DNA of 64,000 nucleotides from positions 325,394,929-325,458,928 of the forward strand of contig CM022301.1 in assembly GCA_011799875.1 (NCBI GenBank), read 5' to 3'. Of this stretch, positions 25,166-35,400 are shown piece by piece (positions within the stretch are counted from its first letter, which is position 1; each line of letters starts with the position of its first letter). The stretch is from Thinopyrum elongatum (taxonomy: Eukaryota > Streptophyta > Magnoliopsida > Poales > Poaceae). Made by a program: the position numbers and the translations under genes. Below the pieces are notes generated by a model. It had not been told where the DNA came from. It searched no databases and worked only from the letters and a program-made list of their open reading frames with translations.

Positions 25166-25527
25166 TCGAGTATGGAGATAGTAGAATATGCTTGTCCAAC
25201 ATTTTCTGAGATGGTTTGGGCATATTCAGCGCGGGCCTCCAGAAGCTCCAGTGCATAGCAGATGGCTAAAGTGTGCTGATAATGCCAAGAGAGGTCGGGG
25301 TATACCAAACTTGACATGGGAGAAGTCCGTAAAGAGAGATCTGAAGGACTGGAATATCACCAAAGAATTGGCCATGGACAGGGGTGCGTGGAAGCTAGCT
25401 ATCCATGTGCCAGAACCATGAGTTGGTTGCGAGATCTGATGGGTTTCAGCTCTAGCCTACCCCGACTTGTTTGGGACTAAAGGCTTTGTTGTTGTTGTCG
25501 AGTATGGAGATAGTAGAATATGCTTGT
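25166..25527 (+). mobile_element. 5'-truncated RTE-type LINE with 30-bp target-site duplication
   Basis: The insert 25196-25497 is flanked by a perfect 30-bp direct repeat (25166-25195 and 25498-25527, starting TCGAGTATGGAGATAGTAGA). The insert ends in a GTT-repeat tail (TTTGTTGTTGTTG), not poly(A), typical of plant RTE elements. Severe 5' truncation with a long target duplication is the signature of target-primed reverse transcription. Confidence 0.92.
25196..25421 (+). pseudogene. C-terminal remnant of an RTE LINE reverse transcriptase ORF
   Basis: The frame reads a conserved plant RTE C-terminus (LRWFGHIQRGPPEAPVHS, then a VKRDLKDW motif) and ends at a TGA at 25419. About 75 codons remain of a protein that is normally many hundreds long, so there is no catalytic core. 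It is a dead fragment. Confidence 0.85.
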
Positions 25528-26930
25528 GTGATGATCTTCAAATAGTTTCTTAAGTGAGGTTTGCTCCACAGGTCTGAGGAGTTCCAATGCAATGGATATT
25601 TCTTCAGTTGCTCGTAAGGGTCAAGACAAGTCCATGATGGGATAATAACCTTTTTCTGGCTATTTTTGCATAAAATTTATTTCTTAGTACTTGTTCTTTA
25701 TGTTCATGATATTTGCCATGGTCATAATTATATGTCAATGTAGAAGTATGTATACTGCAAACACTCTACTCACATTTCATATTTTCCACATCATCATAGT
25801 GACAAAGATACCAAGAGCTACTTTGCTCGGCACCTTGAACTTTCAATGCTCAACAAGTAGATGCCGATGGATGTCTACTCAAGCGATACCGGTACACGAA
25901 ATGCAGTGAGATGCAGTGAGCATGTGGACACATATGATCATCATTATTTGTGTTGGTGATAAGATATTATTTATAAATATTCAGTGTTGTGGTTTATGCA
26001 TACTTGCTAAGTTTTTGTACTCACCTTTTGTTATTTCGATGTGTTTAGGTAACTCCCAAGGACAACATGCTGAAGATAAAGGGAGTAACACCCTCATCTT
26101 CACAGTTCATGTTTATACAATATCTCACACATCAGTTTTCTTGGAACTTTGCCATTGACGATAAGTTAGAAGCTCTACCCTACCGTGATTAGTAAATTGG
26201 TCGGTCATAGAAGTTAAGTATTAAGGATTTTATCAGTTAACTAATAAATCGCTAGCAAGATTAAACTCTGTTGTGATGCCTTTAGTGAGCCTACGGTAGC
26301 TCGTTATTGTTATAGTTGCTTGGATTTAAAGTTCAGTTATGTGTGGCTCTGTTATATGCAAGCGATATTTTCATTATTTTTGTGCAATGTTTTCTAAATG
26401 TTAGAAAAATGGAGTATGAAAGTAGACTGGCAAAATTTACAGTTTTTCCGGGCTTCATATTACTTAAGAGTATGCGGTAGCATAACTATGATTGATAACT
26501 ACAGTATTACAGCATATCTGCCCTATGATATACAAACATAACTACAAGGTAACAAAAGGAAAATTAAAGAATGCGACAAAAATAAGGCCAGAACGTTAGG
26601 TAAATATAACAGCTGATACCACTTTGATACACACAAGCATTAGCTTACAAGGAAGATCTACAGTATAACATAATATATAGCGAAAAATAAACATGGAGTG
26701 ATGGACAAACTGATGGTAGATTTTGCAAGTGCAAGTTTGCTAGCATTGCAATGACAATGCATTTTCCAATGAATTTTACAAGTGTTATTTGACGAAGCAA
26801 GTTGACATTAATCGCTATCTTGCCAAGGACTACAGAATTTAAATGTTGAGGATACAGATACAACAAATAAAAGTAACTATATCTCGTATTCTGCAAAACT
26901 GAGCAGGTATGCAACATACCCAGTGCTTAG
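25528..26930. other. Intergenic / probable 3' flank of the ferredoxin gene
   Basis: No ORF with recognisable content. The 3' UTR of the minus-strand ferredoxin gene must begin at 26930 and run leftwards. Its end cannot be placed from the sequence. The rest is AT-rich with nothing recognised. Confidence 0.45.
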
Positions 26931-29900
26931 TCAGTGTGGTTTCGGGACATGCCCATCAACAGCAAAATTTCTGGTAGCTGCTGGCAGTGCTAATCTTATG
27001 CCATCAAGTTCAGGGCTTGCAATTACTTGGCAACCAAGGCGAGATCTAAAACAATGGGACCAGGTTAGTTTAACTGGAGTAATACATTTTGTACAATTCA
27101 CAAAAAAATAAAAATAAGCATACGTTTCTGTAAGCCCGAAAGCAAGGTCCAGCATATCGTTTTCCTCATCTTCAGGATCTTCCAATTTGTTATAGTAGTC
27201 TACGTCCTGAATAGAACTTTCTCATCAAACTGCACTTTGAACTGTCTCAACACACTGAAAACTTAGAAAGAATGTATGTAGAACTTCGTACCGTTACAAT
27301 CACATGACAGGTAGAACATGCAAGAGAGCCCTCACATGCTCCTGGTGATCATGGCAGAACAAGCAATTCAGATATATATGGCAAAAATGGTTAGGGAGTA
27401 CTGTAAGTCAACATGCAACAGAATTTAAACGAAAATTCTAACAGATGCAGAATCAAAGGAGGCATACAATGACAGAAAGGCATCATGATATATCTATACC
27501 TAATTTTGAAGTTACATATCAATGTAAGCTCCTTTAGCTAATAAAAATACAGGTGATATTAAGTCCAAAGAAGCACATGAAGTCAAGTACAGGTGTGGTA
27601 TTACTGCAGGATGTTCAAGATTCAAACCAAAATTAGTAAAAAGGAGTACTGCAGAGGACCTTCAAGTTCTATGTCATTCTCATGAGCAGCTTCCAGCATT
27701 GACATCCCAATAGGAACATTGATAACCGTTTCATCACCATCCTTATCAACAAATGTCACAGATATCCTGCAAAGTAAATTCCAATCATTGATACTGATTG
27801 CCAAGGGTAGGACAAAATGGTAAAAATTTAAGAACCAAAAGCATGCGCGGCCCATCAGATATTAAGCAACAAATCAGCTAAAAGGAAAGGGGATGGAATC
27901 CTAACTTCAAGATTAAGTTCCTAATAAATCAATGGAACATGTAACATATTCTACACGCAAAACCAGAAAATGACAGAAGAAAAGGCTTTAAAATACAAAA
28001 ACTATTGAGAAAGGACACACTCCCAGGCGTGTTCGAGAAAATAAAAAACTTAAAAAAGCTGTAAAGTAAAGCAGATAGACCTCATAAAGACTCTATGCAT
28101 CAAAATAGAGGCAGAACTGGTAAAATTGACAGAAGTTCTCACATGTCTGGATATCGCCATTTATTGCTGAATTAATTTCATGCCCTAAATGCTGCATAGG
28201 TTCCAAAAGGACAAAATATTGCTCGCAAAGCATACTTGGCCCAGAACTATGGCCAGTTGGCCACAACAGGAGGGCATCCCAGGAGGAAGGAGCACTTGCC
28301 CTACGGGTGGAGCTATTCCTAACTAAGGGATGAGTGTCCCAGATATCTGTAAGTTGGGATATTGAATTCTTAGGAGTACCAAGGTTGTCACTTTCCAACC
28401 TTAGGTTCGTAAGCCCGCTCTATAATGCCTAGCCCTATTCTTACAAACCAAGCAAGATATTCTTCCAATTACCTGTAACGATTGCCTAACTAACGGATAA
28501 GGATCTCAGTTATCTTTGAGTTTGGATTTCCCAGCTATCTTTAAGTTCGGATTCAAATCTCTTAAGGGTTCCCAACGTTGTTACTTTCCATACTTGGGTT
28601 TGTAAGCGGGCTATATAATCCTAGCCCATTTCGTAGCAATCAAACAAGAACTTATCCCAATTACCTCTCCCACAATTGTAAGCAGTGCCTATGTAGCATA
28701 CTAGTCCCTTCAAGGGTGGTGTTGTAAGCAGGCTACATAACATCTGGAACTTTTCTTACCAATCTGACAGTTCCTTCACAAGTGGTCTTATGCCACAAAA
28801 TGCAGGGCCACATCCTCCAACCCCCCCCCCCCCATGTGGCACGTAGAGCAGCTTGTGTTCTTTAGCGAGGATCAGTTACACCCACATAGTACAAGCTATG
28901 GAATACAGGAATGGACACACTGCAGCTTGTAGGAATGCTGCTTTTAAGAATAGTGGAAGACAACGACAACAGCCAGAGAGGGACCCAAAAACCATGTTAA
29001 GTCAGGTGGATGGCTTCTAGGTGGACAAATGTTACGCCATTTAAGTACTTTCAGGAAATTCCAAAATCATTTTTGGAACAGGAATTGAACTTAAAGGCCT
29101 CTTTACTATTCATAATAATTCAATGAATGGATCTACCAATTCCTTTTTTTGCTCCATCTTGTAGTCAGCCTGTGTTGTTGGCTGTTGGATCATGTACATC
29201 GTGCTTTCCTCCCTATATTCTGTTGTATGTTTTACCTGAAATGGAGCAGTTTGGACGACCTGCCATATCTCTTTACCTTACTCCTACACATTTTGGAGTT
29301 GGTGATGATGGTCCGCCTGTCAAACCACTTTCCCTCCAGACAAGTGGGGTATCTCCATGGAGATTGATGTGCCACATATGATATGATTTGATATGTTTGA
29401 TTATCACTACTACTGTAGCAATACCGGCGCATTTAGCTAGTTTTACATGATTCAATTTATTTTATTATTATTACTTCCCTAACGATACGGGGGCATTTCA
29501 CTAGTTTTATTTGATTCTCTAATCACCTGTCTCACAGAGACTATGACTACCCAAGTGCAAAAGGAACACAAGTGAAGAAACATTTTTATAACATCTGAAC
29601 GTTCTATTTTAGAAAATATAAAAATGTCATGCCTCCAAAGGGATAAAGGCATGAGTCCACATCAATCTGCCACAAAGTGAAATGACGACAGAAGTCCGTT
29701 GCCAAATTATTTGCCAATAGTTTCATCCATCAAATGGTTTAGCATCAAGGGCAAACATCACTATGAAGGCTTAATTCACCAACCTAATGTGCTCTCTCTA
29801 ATCCTTTACAAAATAATAATTTTCCATGCATAGCTTAAATTGGTAATCTTTTTTAATTAGACTCCCTATGCCCATCTATTTTGGTGGGCGTACTTATATT

Positions 29901-31949
29901 CATGTAATCCTAGTCCGTCCTAGTGCTCCAACAGTTACAGTCTAACTGTATCATTGTTGAACTGGCTGTATTTAGTTAGTCGTCAAAATTGGTAAGTAAG
30001 GCTTATTGTGTTCGTCTCACAGAGCCAATGAGCCATTAGAAGCTTTTATAAACAGCTAAGAAATTCATCCAAGGACCATAGGGTTGCTTCCATGAGCTTT
30101 GGTTATTATTCTGAATCCTTACTGACGCAGAGATAGATCAGTAAATATTAATATTAGTGTGACACAATAGTCTGTACTGCTGATTTGAAAATATTGAGCA
30201 TACATGAAAACATTTTAGTATTTATGCTACGCCCAACAGTAAGTAAGTAAAAGCTGACTGGCTAGGCATCAACAGTAAAAAGACTTACTTAGCTTTCGGC
30301 TGCTCGCTCCTGTCATTGACTTTAGCTTCCGTGGCGGAACATAGAGAACGATTACCCTGAAAAGAGTTCCATTTGTTATTTCCATCTTTGAACTAAGTTA
30401 TTCCAGTTTCTCTACATTATATTTTTTTCATTTTAAATAAATTAAAAAAAAAGTTAAGCAGAGACACGAGATCTGTATATCTGCACATCTTATCAAACAT
30501 CGATATCTGATAAGTATGAAAACTATAGAGTCAACTTTGCTTCGGTACACCCCCCTAGAAAAGTTTATGGATTTCGATGCAGATTAAAGGTGGAGATTAG
30601 AAGGTACCCTTTATATGAAAAAGGATAATAAAGTCTTTTGTATCCAAATCAATCTATTCAATACGTTTGATCTGCAAACTATGAAACTAATATGATGATA
30701 GCCTTTTTAAGTAACTTTAAGATTTGTGCAAACTTTTAAGGGGTGCGTACCGAAGCAAAGATTAACAAGTTCTGCAGGTTAACGGTACAGTTAGGATTGC
30801 TCGAAGAAATTCCCCGTAAAAAAAATGCTTGGAGGCCTAGCAAATCGACAACTCCAGCAACCAGGGAAACTCTTTTGTATAAGTTGGCAGTAAATGTAGA
30901 CAAGTTAACAATGCAACATTTGAGAGAGAGAGAGAGAGAGAGCTGACCACATGGTTCATACAAGCTCTAATGGGTTCTTCCTGATTCCTTGAAGTTACTG
31001 ACTTTTGACCTGATAAATGTCAGAATAATTCAGTGGACATAGAGAAATGGAAGATGATCACAACAAACCGACAAGCATGCCAGTCTAAAGAATGTACTCT
31101 CTTAAAATTTACTTAAAGCACTAGTAAAAAATATCAGAGGGGTGAAGGGCATTTAACTCATCAAGGGATGACCTGGCCAGAAGAACTTCCGGAAAAAAAA
31201 TCCTAATGAACTTAGGTACCAGAGTGTTTAGTTCAAACAACCACAACCTTACTATGGTACAGTGCACTGGAGTTATCAGACATTAGGCCACATACCAAGA
31301 ATAACTAAACATACATATCTTCCAAAATGTGGATCTAAACATAAAAGGGGAACAGCTTGAATAATGAATAGTATGGATCACCTTAAAAAAGCACATAAAC
31401 ACACATTACATGTTATTGTAACGTTTAAGCTATGGAAAACTGAGCATAACTGGTGCATCCTTGCCAACTACCAGATGTAGGATTAGCTGTGCGTGACCAA
31501 ATAGCAGGAAATCAGCGTGACCACAACCAACAGGTATATCCCCTCGACGCTGCTGCTACTTCATCAAAGCAACTCACATTTGCTCCCAGATGTCGATCAA
31601 CTAATCATCAGCCTATCCCCGCATATACAAACTCGAAACTAGACACGTTATTGCATCCGAATGGCCTGGACTTAAGACCCGGGGCCGTAGCACGCTGGGG
31701 TGAGCACAAATTTGACAGGGGCACCCCAGGTGACCACCAGGAAAACCAACGGAGTACTTCCAAACTCAGGAATCAGAATCACGCACTCGAAGACCTCTAA
31801 TCCTAACCGATACATCCAAATAAAACAGCAACGCAGCAGAGGTAAATGAAATCGCGAATTCGAGGGGCGACGGTGGAGAGGGAGGAGACCTTACCTAGCC
31901 TCGCCCGGCTAAGGGCGTGGGCGCCAAGGCGGGAGATCCTCGACAGCAT
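26931..31949 (-). CDS. MFDX: Mitochondrial adrenodoxin-like [2Fe-2S] ferredoxin, seven exons, 187 aa
   Basis: The coding exons are complement of 26931-27045, 27124-27206, 27292-27341, 27660-27766, 30289-30356, 30751-30836 and 31895-31949. All introns are GT-AG and phases match throughout (564 nt including stop). The start is at 31949 ([13 protein letters not shown]). Residues 1 to about 70 are Arg/Ser-rich with few acids, a mitochondrial presequence. The ferredoxin domain begins near residue 71 ([12 protein letters not shown]). Cluster ligands are C108, C114 and C117 ([10 protein letters not shown]) and C155 (RLGCQV). The C-terminus is DGHVPKPH. In plants this protein passes electrons from an NADPH adrenodoxin reductase in the mitochondrial matrix to Fe-S cluster and biotin pathways (family knowledge). 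A Thr stands at position 122, after HVIV, where I expected Met. Intron 4 (27767-30288) is large. The gene looks intact. Confidence 0.93.
27767..30288 (-). other. Large intron 4 of the ferredoxin gene
   Basis: About 2.5 kb between exons 3 and 4 in transcript order (exon ends at 30289 and 27766). It contains a C-homopolymer (28821-28833) and a degenerate internal repeat: text around 28345-28440 recurs near 28545-28635 (a pattern of TTTCCA, TTGGGTT, GTAAGC and GGCTATATAAT). No transposon with clear ends was recognised. Confidence 0.6.
28821..28833. repeat. Poly-C tract in intron 4
   Basis: A run of 13 C residues inside the large intron. It is noteworthy only as a length-variable tract. Confidence 0.9.
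30922..30942. repeat. (GA)n microsatellite in the ferredoxin gene, intron 1
   Basis: About ten GA units in the intron between exon 1 (31895-31949) and exon 2 (30751-30836). On the transcript strand this is a CT tract about 85 bp upstream of the exon 2 acceptor. Confidence 0.93.
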
Positions 31950-32255
31950 CTTCACCGGCGGGGTAAAACCGAGACGGACGCAGCGGCGGCAGCAGATTCG
32001 CGGCGCGGGTTTGGGAGGATCAGCGGAGGAGGAAGAGGAGTTCGGCTTCGCTTGACAAGGAAGTAGAGAGCGAGGGCCGACCAGCTGGGCCGGGAGGGTA
32101 GCCCAACTGAACAGTTTTATGCGAATCTTGTAGTTGGGCCATTTCTCCAGCTTATTGACCCAAACTCTCGATAAAGAAACTGATCCTCAAATGTCTCAAA
32201 AAAAAAACTGATCCTCAAAATTTCGGCAATCTGATTTAAGGAAGAAAAACGAAAA

Positions 32256-32286
32256 TGGAGACGCGGGGAATCGAACCCCGTGCCTG
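32256..32286 (-). pseudogene. Truncated tRNA-Ala copy (T-arm and 3' acceptor strand only)
   Basis: The fragment contains the T-arm (CGGGGTTCGATTCCCCG) and a canonical 3' acceptor strand, CGTCTCC followed by A. D-arm, anticodon arm and 5' strand are missing because the duplication broke there. Confidence 0.9.
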
Positions 32287-32364
32287 TCGATAAAGAAACT
32301 GATCCTCAAATGTCTCAAAAAAAAAACTGATCCTCAAAATTTCGGCAATCTGATTTAAGGAAGA

Positions 32365-32369
32365 AAAAC
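32365..32369 (-). terminator. RNA polymerase III T-run terminator of the tRNA gene
   Basis: On the minus strand TTTTT begins 6 nt after the discriminator base of the tRNA, the usual Pol III stop signal. Confidence 0.7.
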
Positions 32370-32374
32370 GAAAT

Positions 32375-32447
32375 TCGAGACGCGGGGAATCGAACCCCGT
32401 GCCTCTCGCATGCTAAGCGAGCGCTCTACCATATGAGCTACGTCCCC
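32375..32447 (-). tRNA. tRNA-Ala, anticodon AGC
   Basis: The minus-strand sequence folds into a full cloverleaf: acceptor GGGGACG with CGTCTC(G), D-arm GCTCATATGGTAGAGC, anticodon stem CTCGC/GCGAG with loop TTAGCAT (anticodon AGC), and T-arm CGGGG-TTCGATT-CCCCG. The internal Pol III boxes are present (TAGCTCATATGG and a perfect GGTTCGATTCC). The alanine identity pair G3-U70 is kept. One oddity is that position 72 is G, giving a G1-G72 mismatch, whereas the truncated copy next to it keeps the expected C. There is no intron. It lies about 430 bp upstream of the ferredoxin start, on the same strand. Confidence 0.93.
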
Positions 32448-33369
32448 AAGTTGACGAGTGTGAGATCTAAAGCTTAATATTCATTTCAGTAAGAACTGAA
32501 AGGTTACGTCCATTTTGACTACTGCAGTAGGCAATAGCCATCTTCAAAGGAGCAACACCTGATAACTTGTGCAGAAAAAGAGCGTGTGGTAAAACAAAAA
32601 TGCAGGCAAGGAGGCAGATAAAATTACTAGCCGTCACTCGAATATGAATGACCGACCGTGCATCCTCGCGTCGATTCGACCAACAGTTCCACGATACAAA
32701 CGACACTTTCCGGCTGATTTTTGCCCGACATGCCAAATCCAGCCGTTGATGCATGGGATGAAAGTGCAGCGGGGCATTCGACTTGGCATTGTGCACGTAT
32801 CGGGCGAGGAAGGATGATCGTTCGCACAGTAGTTTCCTTCGACCAAAGACATCTCTAGTTCGCAGAGTACTAGTTGTTTCTTTCCCCCACACTGAGGCGG
32901 ATGGGAGAAATGTCCAAGCAGTTCCTGGTCAGTTCCTCGACCTTCTAGACAGCTCTACGAGCGCCGTGTAGGGCCAGCATCGCGTGATCAATTGCTACGG
33001 TTAGATCGAGCTTTGGTCCTGAAGAAGCAAAGCACCATCACTCCATCAGCATCAGCGTCAGCGTCAGCATCAGCAGCAGAGCAGCACCGATCCATTTCCG
33101 TTTCTGACTAATTAAATCGCCCGATTCCCTCACATGTAGGGCAGCAGGGGAGGCGAGGCTGCCGGGCTCCGGAGGCGGACACGACGTGACCCTCTGTGCC
33201 AGGCAGATGACGGGGTTCGAGAAACGTCGATAGGAGGCGTGGCCGTGGCGGACGGTTGAGCCATCCGCGCAGCACAAAACAGCCGTGCGCTGGTCCAGGC
33301 CTCCAGGGGACAGCAGATGAACCAACCAACCCCCGGCGCACCAACATGTGTTGTGCACGGAAATAGTAA
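32448..33369. other. Intergenic, no gene recognised
   Basis: About 0.9 kb between the tRNA gene and Harbinger element 2. It has a short imperfect CAGCAT/CAGCGT repeat (about 33046-33080). Short overlapping minus-strand ORFs show no family signature. Confidence 0.5.
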
Positions 33370-35129
33370 GGCAACTCTAACGCGCGACCTCATCCTGTTC
33401 GTCCTCGTCCGTTTAGGTCAAAACGGGCAGATAACACAGCACAACGCACGATCGCATCCTCAAATTTTGTTCGTTTGGCGTCCGGTCCGTCTCATTTCCA
33501 ATACAAACATGTGTTCGATTTGCGTCCACACGAACGTCGAACAGACAAGCATGCGCTTGCTTGGCGCCCGTCTTGGGGACGCGTGGCGGCCGTCCATCTA
33601 CCTCCATCGCCCAAATTCAATGCGCACCCACGGCGGGCCCCGGTTGTCAGTCGCACAACAGAGGATCGTCGTCCTTCTTAAATTGGAAGCCGTGGACCGG
33701 CCAGTCCACAATTTCCACTTTCTGGCCATCCTGCCTCCTCGAGCCCCGACACGAGCAAACCCTAGCCCTCATCCACCTCTCCGCCGGCGACAATGGTGGG
33801 GCGCTGGTTTCCCGGCCGCAAGACAAGGCACGACCACGAGGCCGGGCCGTCGTCCGGTCGCCGTCGCCGCTCCCCACCCCGCCTCCACCTCCACCTCCAC
33901 CGTCCGCATTCATATCGCGCCGGGCGGCGCCCACCTCGCCAGAAGTCGTGCGTCAAGGTGAAGGTGTGCCAGCGCTACTGGGAGACGCGCACGCCGTTGC
34001 CGTGGAGCGACGTGCACCTCCCCAACAACTGGCACCTCTCCGCGGATCGCGTGCCTATCCCGCCGGTCCCGGTGAGCGGCCGCGCCCGCCGGAAGGAGAT
34101 CCATCGTCACCGCGCTCGCCTGCCTCCGGACCTCATCGACGACTGGAGGTACATCGTCGACTCGCTGTTGTGGGATACGTGGATCCGCAACGAGCACGAC
34201 ATCCGGCGGCAGTCCTACTTTGCAGGCCGTCCACTGAGCCCGCGGCGGCCGCGCGCTGGCCGCCGCCGCGCGCCCCAGTCGCGCGGGCGCAGGCTGGTTC
34301 GCGGCCTCACCCCTACGTCGTCGCCGTCCCCACCACCACCCAAGCCAATGACGGCGGCCGACGAGGAGGACCTCATGAGGCAGGTGATGGAGGACTCCCT
34401 CCGCACCCACGACGAGCGCCAATGGCAGGGCCTCCTGGAGATGATGACCCTGTCAGCGGCCGACGACGTCGCCCTTCCGGAGCTCGACGCCGTCGTCAAG
34501 GAGGAGGCCATGGAGGAGGCGTGGCCAGAGGTGGCGACGGAGGAGCCGACGGGATGGAACCCGGCATTGGTTGGCAGTCCTGGACGTGGACGAAAACCGT
34601 GCCGTGCACGCCCGAGGTGGACGCCGGCCGGTGGTCACCATCCCCGCCGCGCGAAGAGGTCGTGCAGGCGCCACCACAGCCGGCACAAACAGGTGGCTCC
34701 GGCCTGGCAGGGGCCGCCAGCCCACCTCATGCATCCACCTCCATACGTCGACCTCACCGGCGACGAGGACGACGACGAGGAGTAGGCGGCGGCCACGGAA
34801 GGCAACGGCAGCCACGGCGGCGGCCACGGCCCTTTTATCTGTCTTTTTATTATGTTTTAAATTTTCTTGTTTACATTAATGTGCGAACTTGGATAATGTG
34901 GACGTTCTAATGTCAGTGTTAATATTTTCGAGTTGTTTTTAATGTTTAATCGGGTTTTGGTGTTTATTTTCGCGTCCAAAAAACGGACCGTTTGAGATGC
35001 GGCCGACCCGTTGAACATACCGATGGCCGCACGGCCGCAAGCGGATGGTTCGTGTTTGTTTTTCTATTTTAAACGGACAAAAAGCTGACGAACCGAACGT
35101 TAGCTTGGGGTGGTGCGTTGGAGTAGGCC
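33370..35129 (+). mobile_element. PIF/Harbinger-like DNA transposon 2 (1.76 kb) with cargo gene
   Basis: The diverged ends (GGCAACTCTAACGCG... and ...GCGTTGGAGTAGGCC) are inverted repeats related to the GAGCAACTCC family. TAA flanks both sides (33367-33369 and 35130-35132). The interior holds a gene of the same family as element 1 (33793-34785), on the same strand relative to the ends. There is no transposase. Confidence 0.7.
33793..34785 (+). CDS. Harbinger cargo gene, VDLT acidic-tail protein (330 aa, open)
   Basis: The ATG at 33793 opens 330 codons without a stop, ending VDLTGDEDDDEE. Shared with the element 1 gene are the R-x-PLPW-x-DV-x-LP-NNWHL...PIPPVP block (about residues 68-95) and the tail. 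Two stretches (about residues 150-175 and 262-300) are Arg/Pro-rich and read less naturally than the other frame, so compensating frameshifts are likely. There is a basic N-terminus and an acidic helical middle (about residues 188-255). Function is unknown. A SUMO-interacting C-terminal motif and nuclear location are inferred. Whether it is expressed cannot be told. Confidence 0.5.
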   Translation: MVGRWFPGRKTRHDHEAGPSSGRRRRSPPRLHLHLHRPHSYRAGRRPPRQKSCVKVKVCQRYWETRTPLPWSDVHLPNNWHLSADRVPIPPVPVSGRARRKEIHRHRARLPPDLIDDWRYIVDSLLWDTWIRNEHDIRRQSYFAGRPLSPRRPRAGRRRAPQSRGRRLVRGLTPTSSPSPPPPKPMTAADEEDLMRQVMEDSLRTHDERQWQGLLEMMTLSAADDVALPELDAVVKEEAMEEAWPEVATEEPTGWNPALVGSPGRGRKPCRARPRWTPAGGHHPRRAKRSCRRHHSRHKQVAPAWQGPPAHLMHPPPYVDLTGDEDDDEE

Positions 35130-35132
35130 TAA

Positions 35133-35400
35133 CGCACCGTTGCCACGAGAGGGCGCGGCAGATCCATGGTGCACCGCGCGCCACTCCACCGTCGCCTTCC
35201 TTCAAAATTTTCACCCACCACGTATGACGTATGCAACGAAAGATAAATATCCCAATCTGTCAAGCATCAATAGCCTCATCAGTTTGACCCTACAAATGGA
35301 GGACGGTGACAATTGGGAAATTCAGACAAGTCTCCCGTCGATCTGACACCAGGAATCCGTCGAAGCAAATTATTGGTGCCGTTTCTCTGAACCAGCACTA
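35133..35400 (+). repeat. Left copy of a diverged duplicated segment beside the Harbinger cluster
   Basis: From about 35185 the text (CCTTCCTTCAAAATTTTCACC, then AAATATCCCAATCTGTCAA, then CGATCTGACACC, then GCAAATTATTGGTGCC) recurs in the same order at about 40758-41015. It contains a TATA-like GATAAATATCC and may be a promoter or 5' region remnant of a lost gene. No ORF is supported. Confidence 0.6.

Larger units (their letters stand above)
32168..32405. repeat. 119-bp tandem duplication that includes the 3' part of the tRNA gene
   Basis: Units are 32168-32286 and 32287-32405, nearly identical. They differ mainly where AAAATGGAGACG in the first unit corresponds to AAATTCGAGACG in the second. 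Each unit contains an A-run (TCTCAAAAAAAAAACTGATCC) and ends in the T-arm of tRNA-Ala. The first unit therefore carries a truncated tRNA. Confidence 0.93.

Noticed and set aside
31846..32055. Plus-strand ORF overlapping exon 1 of the ferredoxin gene
   Set aside because: It is the antisense of the 5' leader and exon 1. The minus-strand gene model has matching phases across seven exons.
33561..34910. 449-codon alternative plus-strand frame over the VDLT cargo gene
   Set aside because: GC-rich shadow in large part. The frame starting at 33793 shares its N-terminal block and tail with the relative in element 1. A local frame switch near 34560-34680 remains possible.
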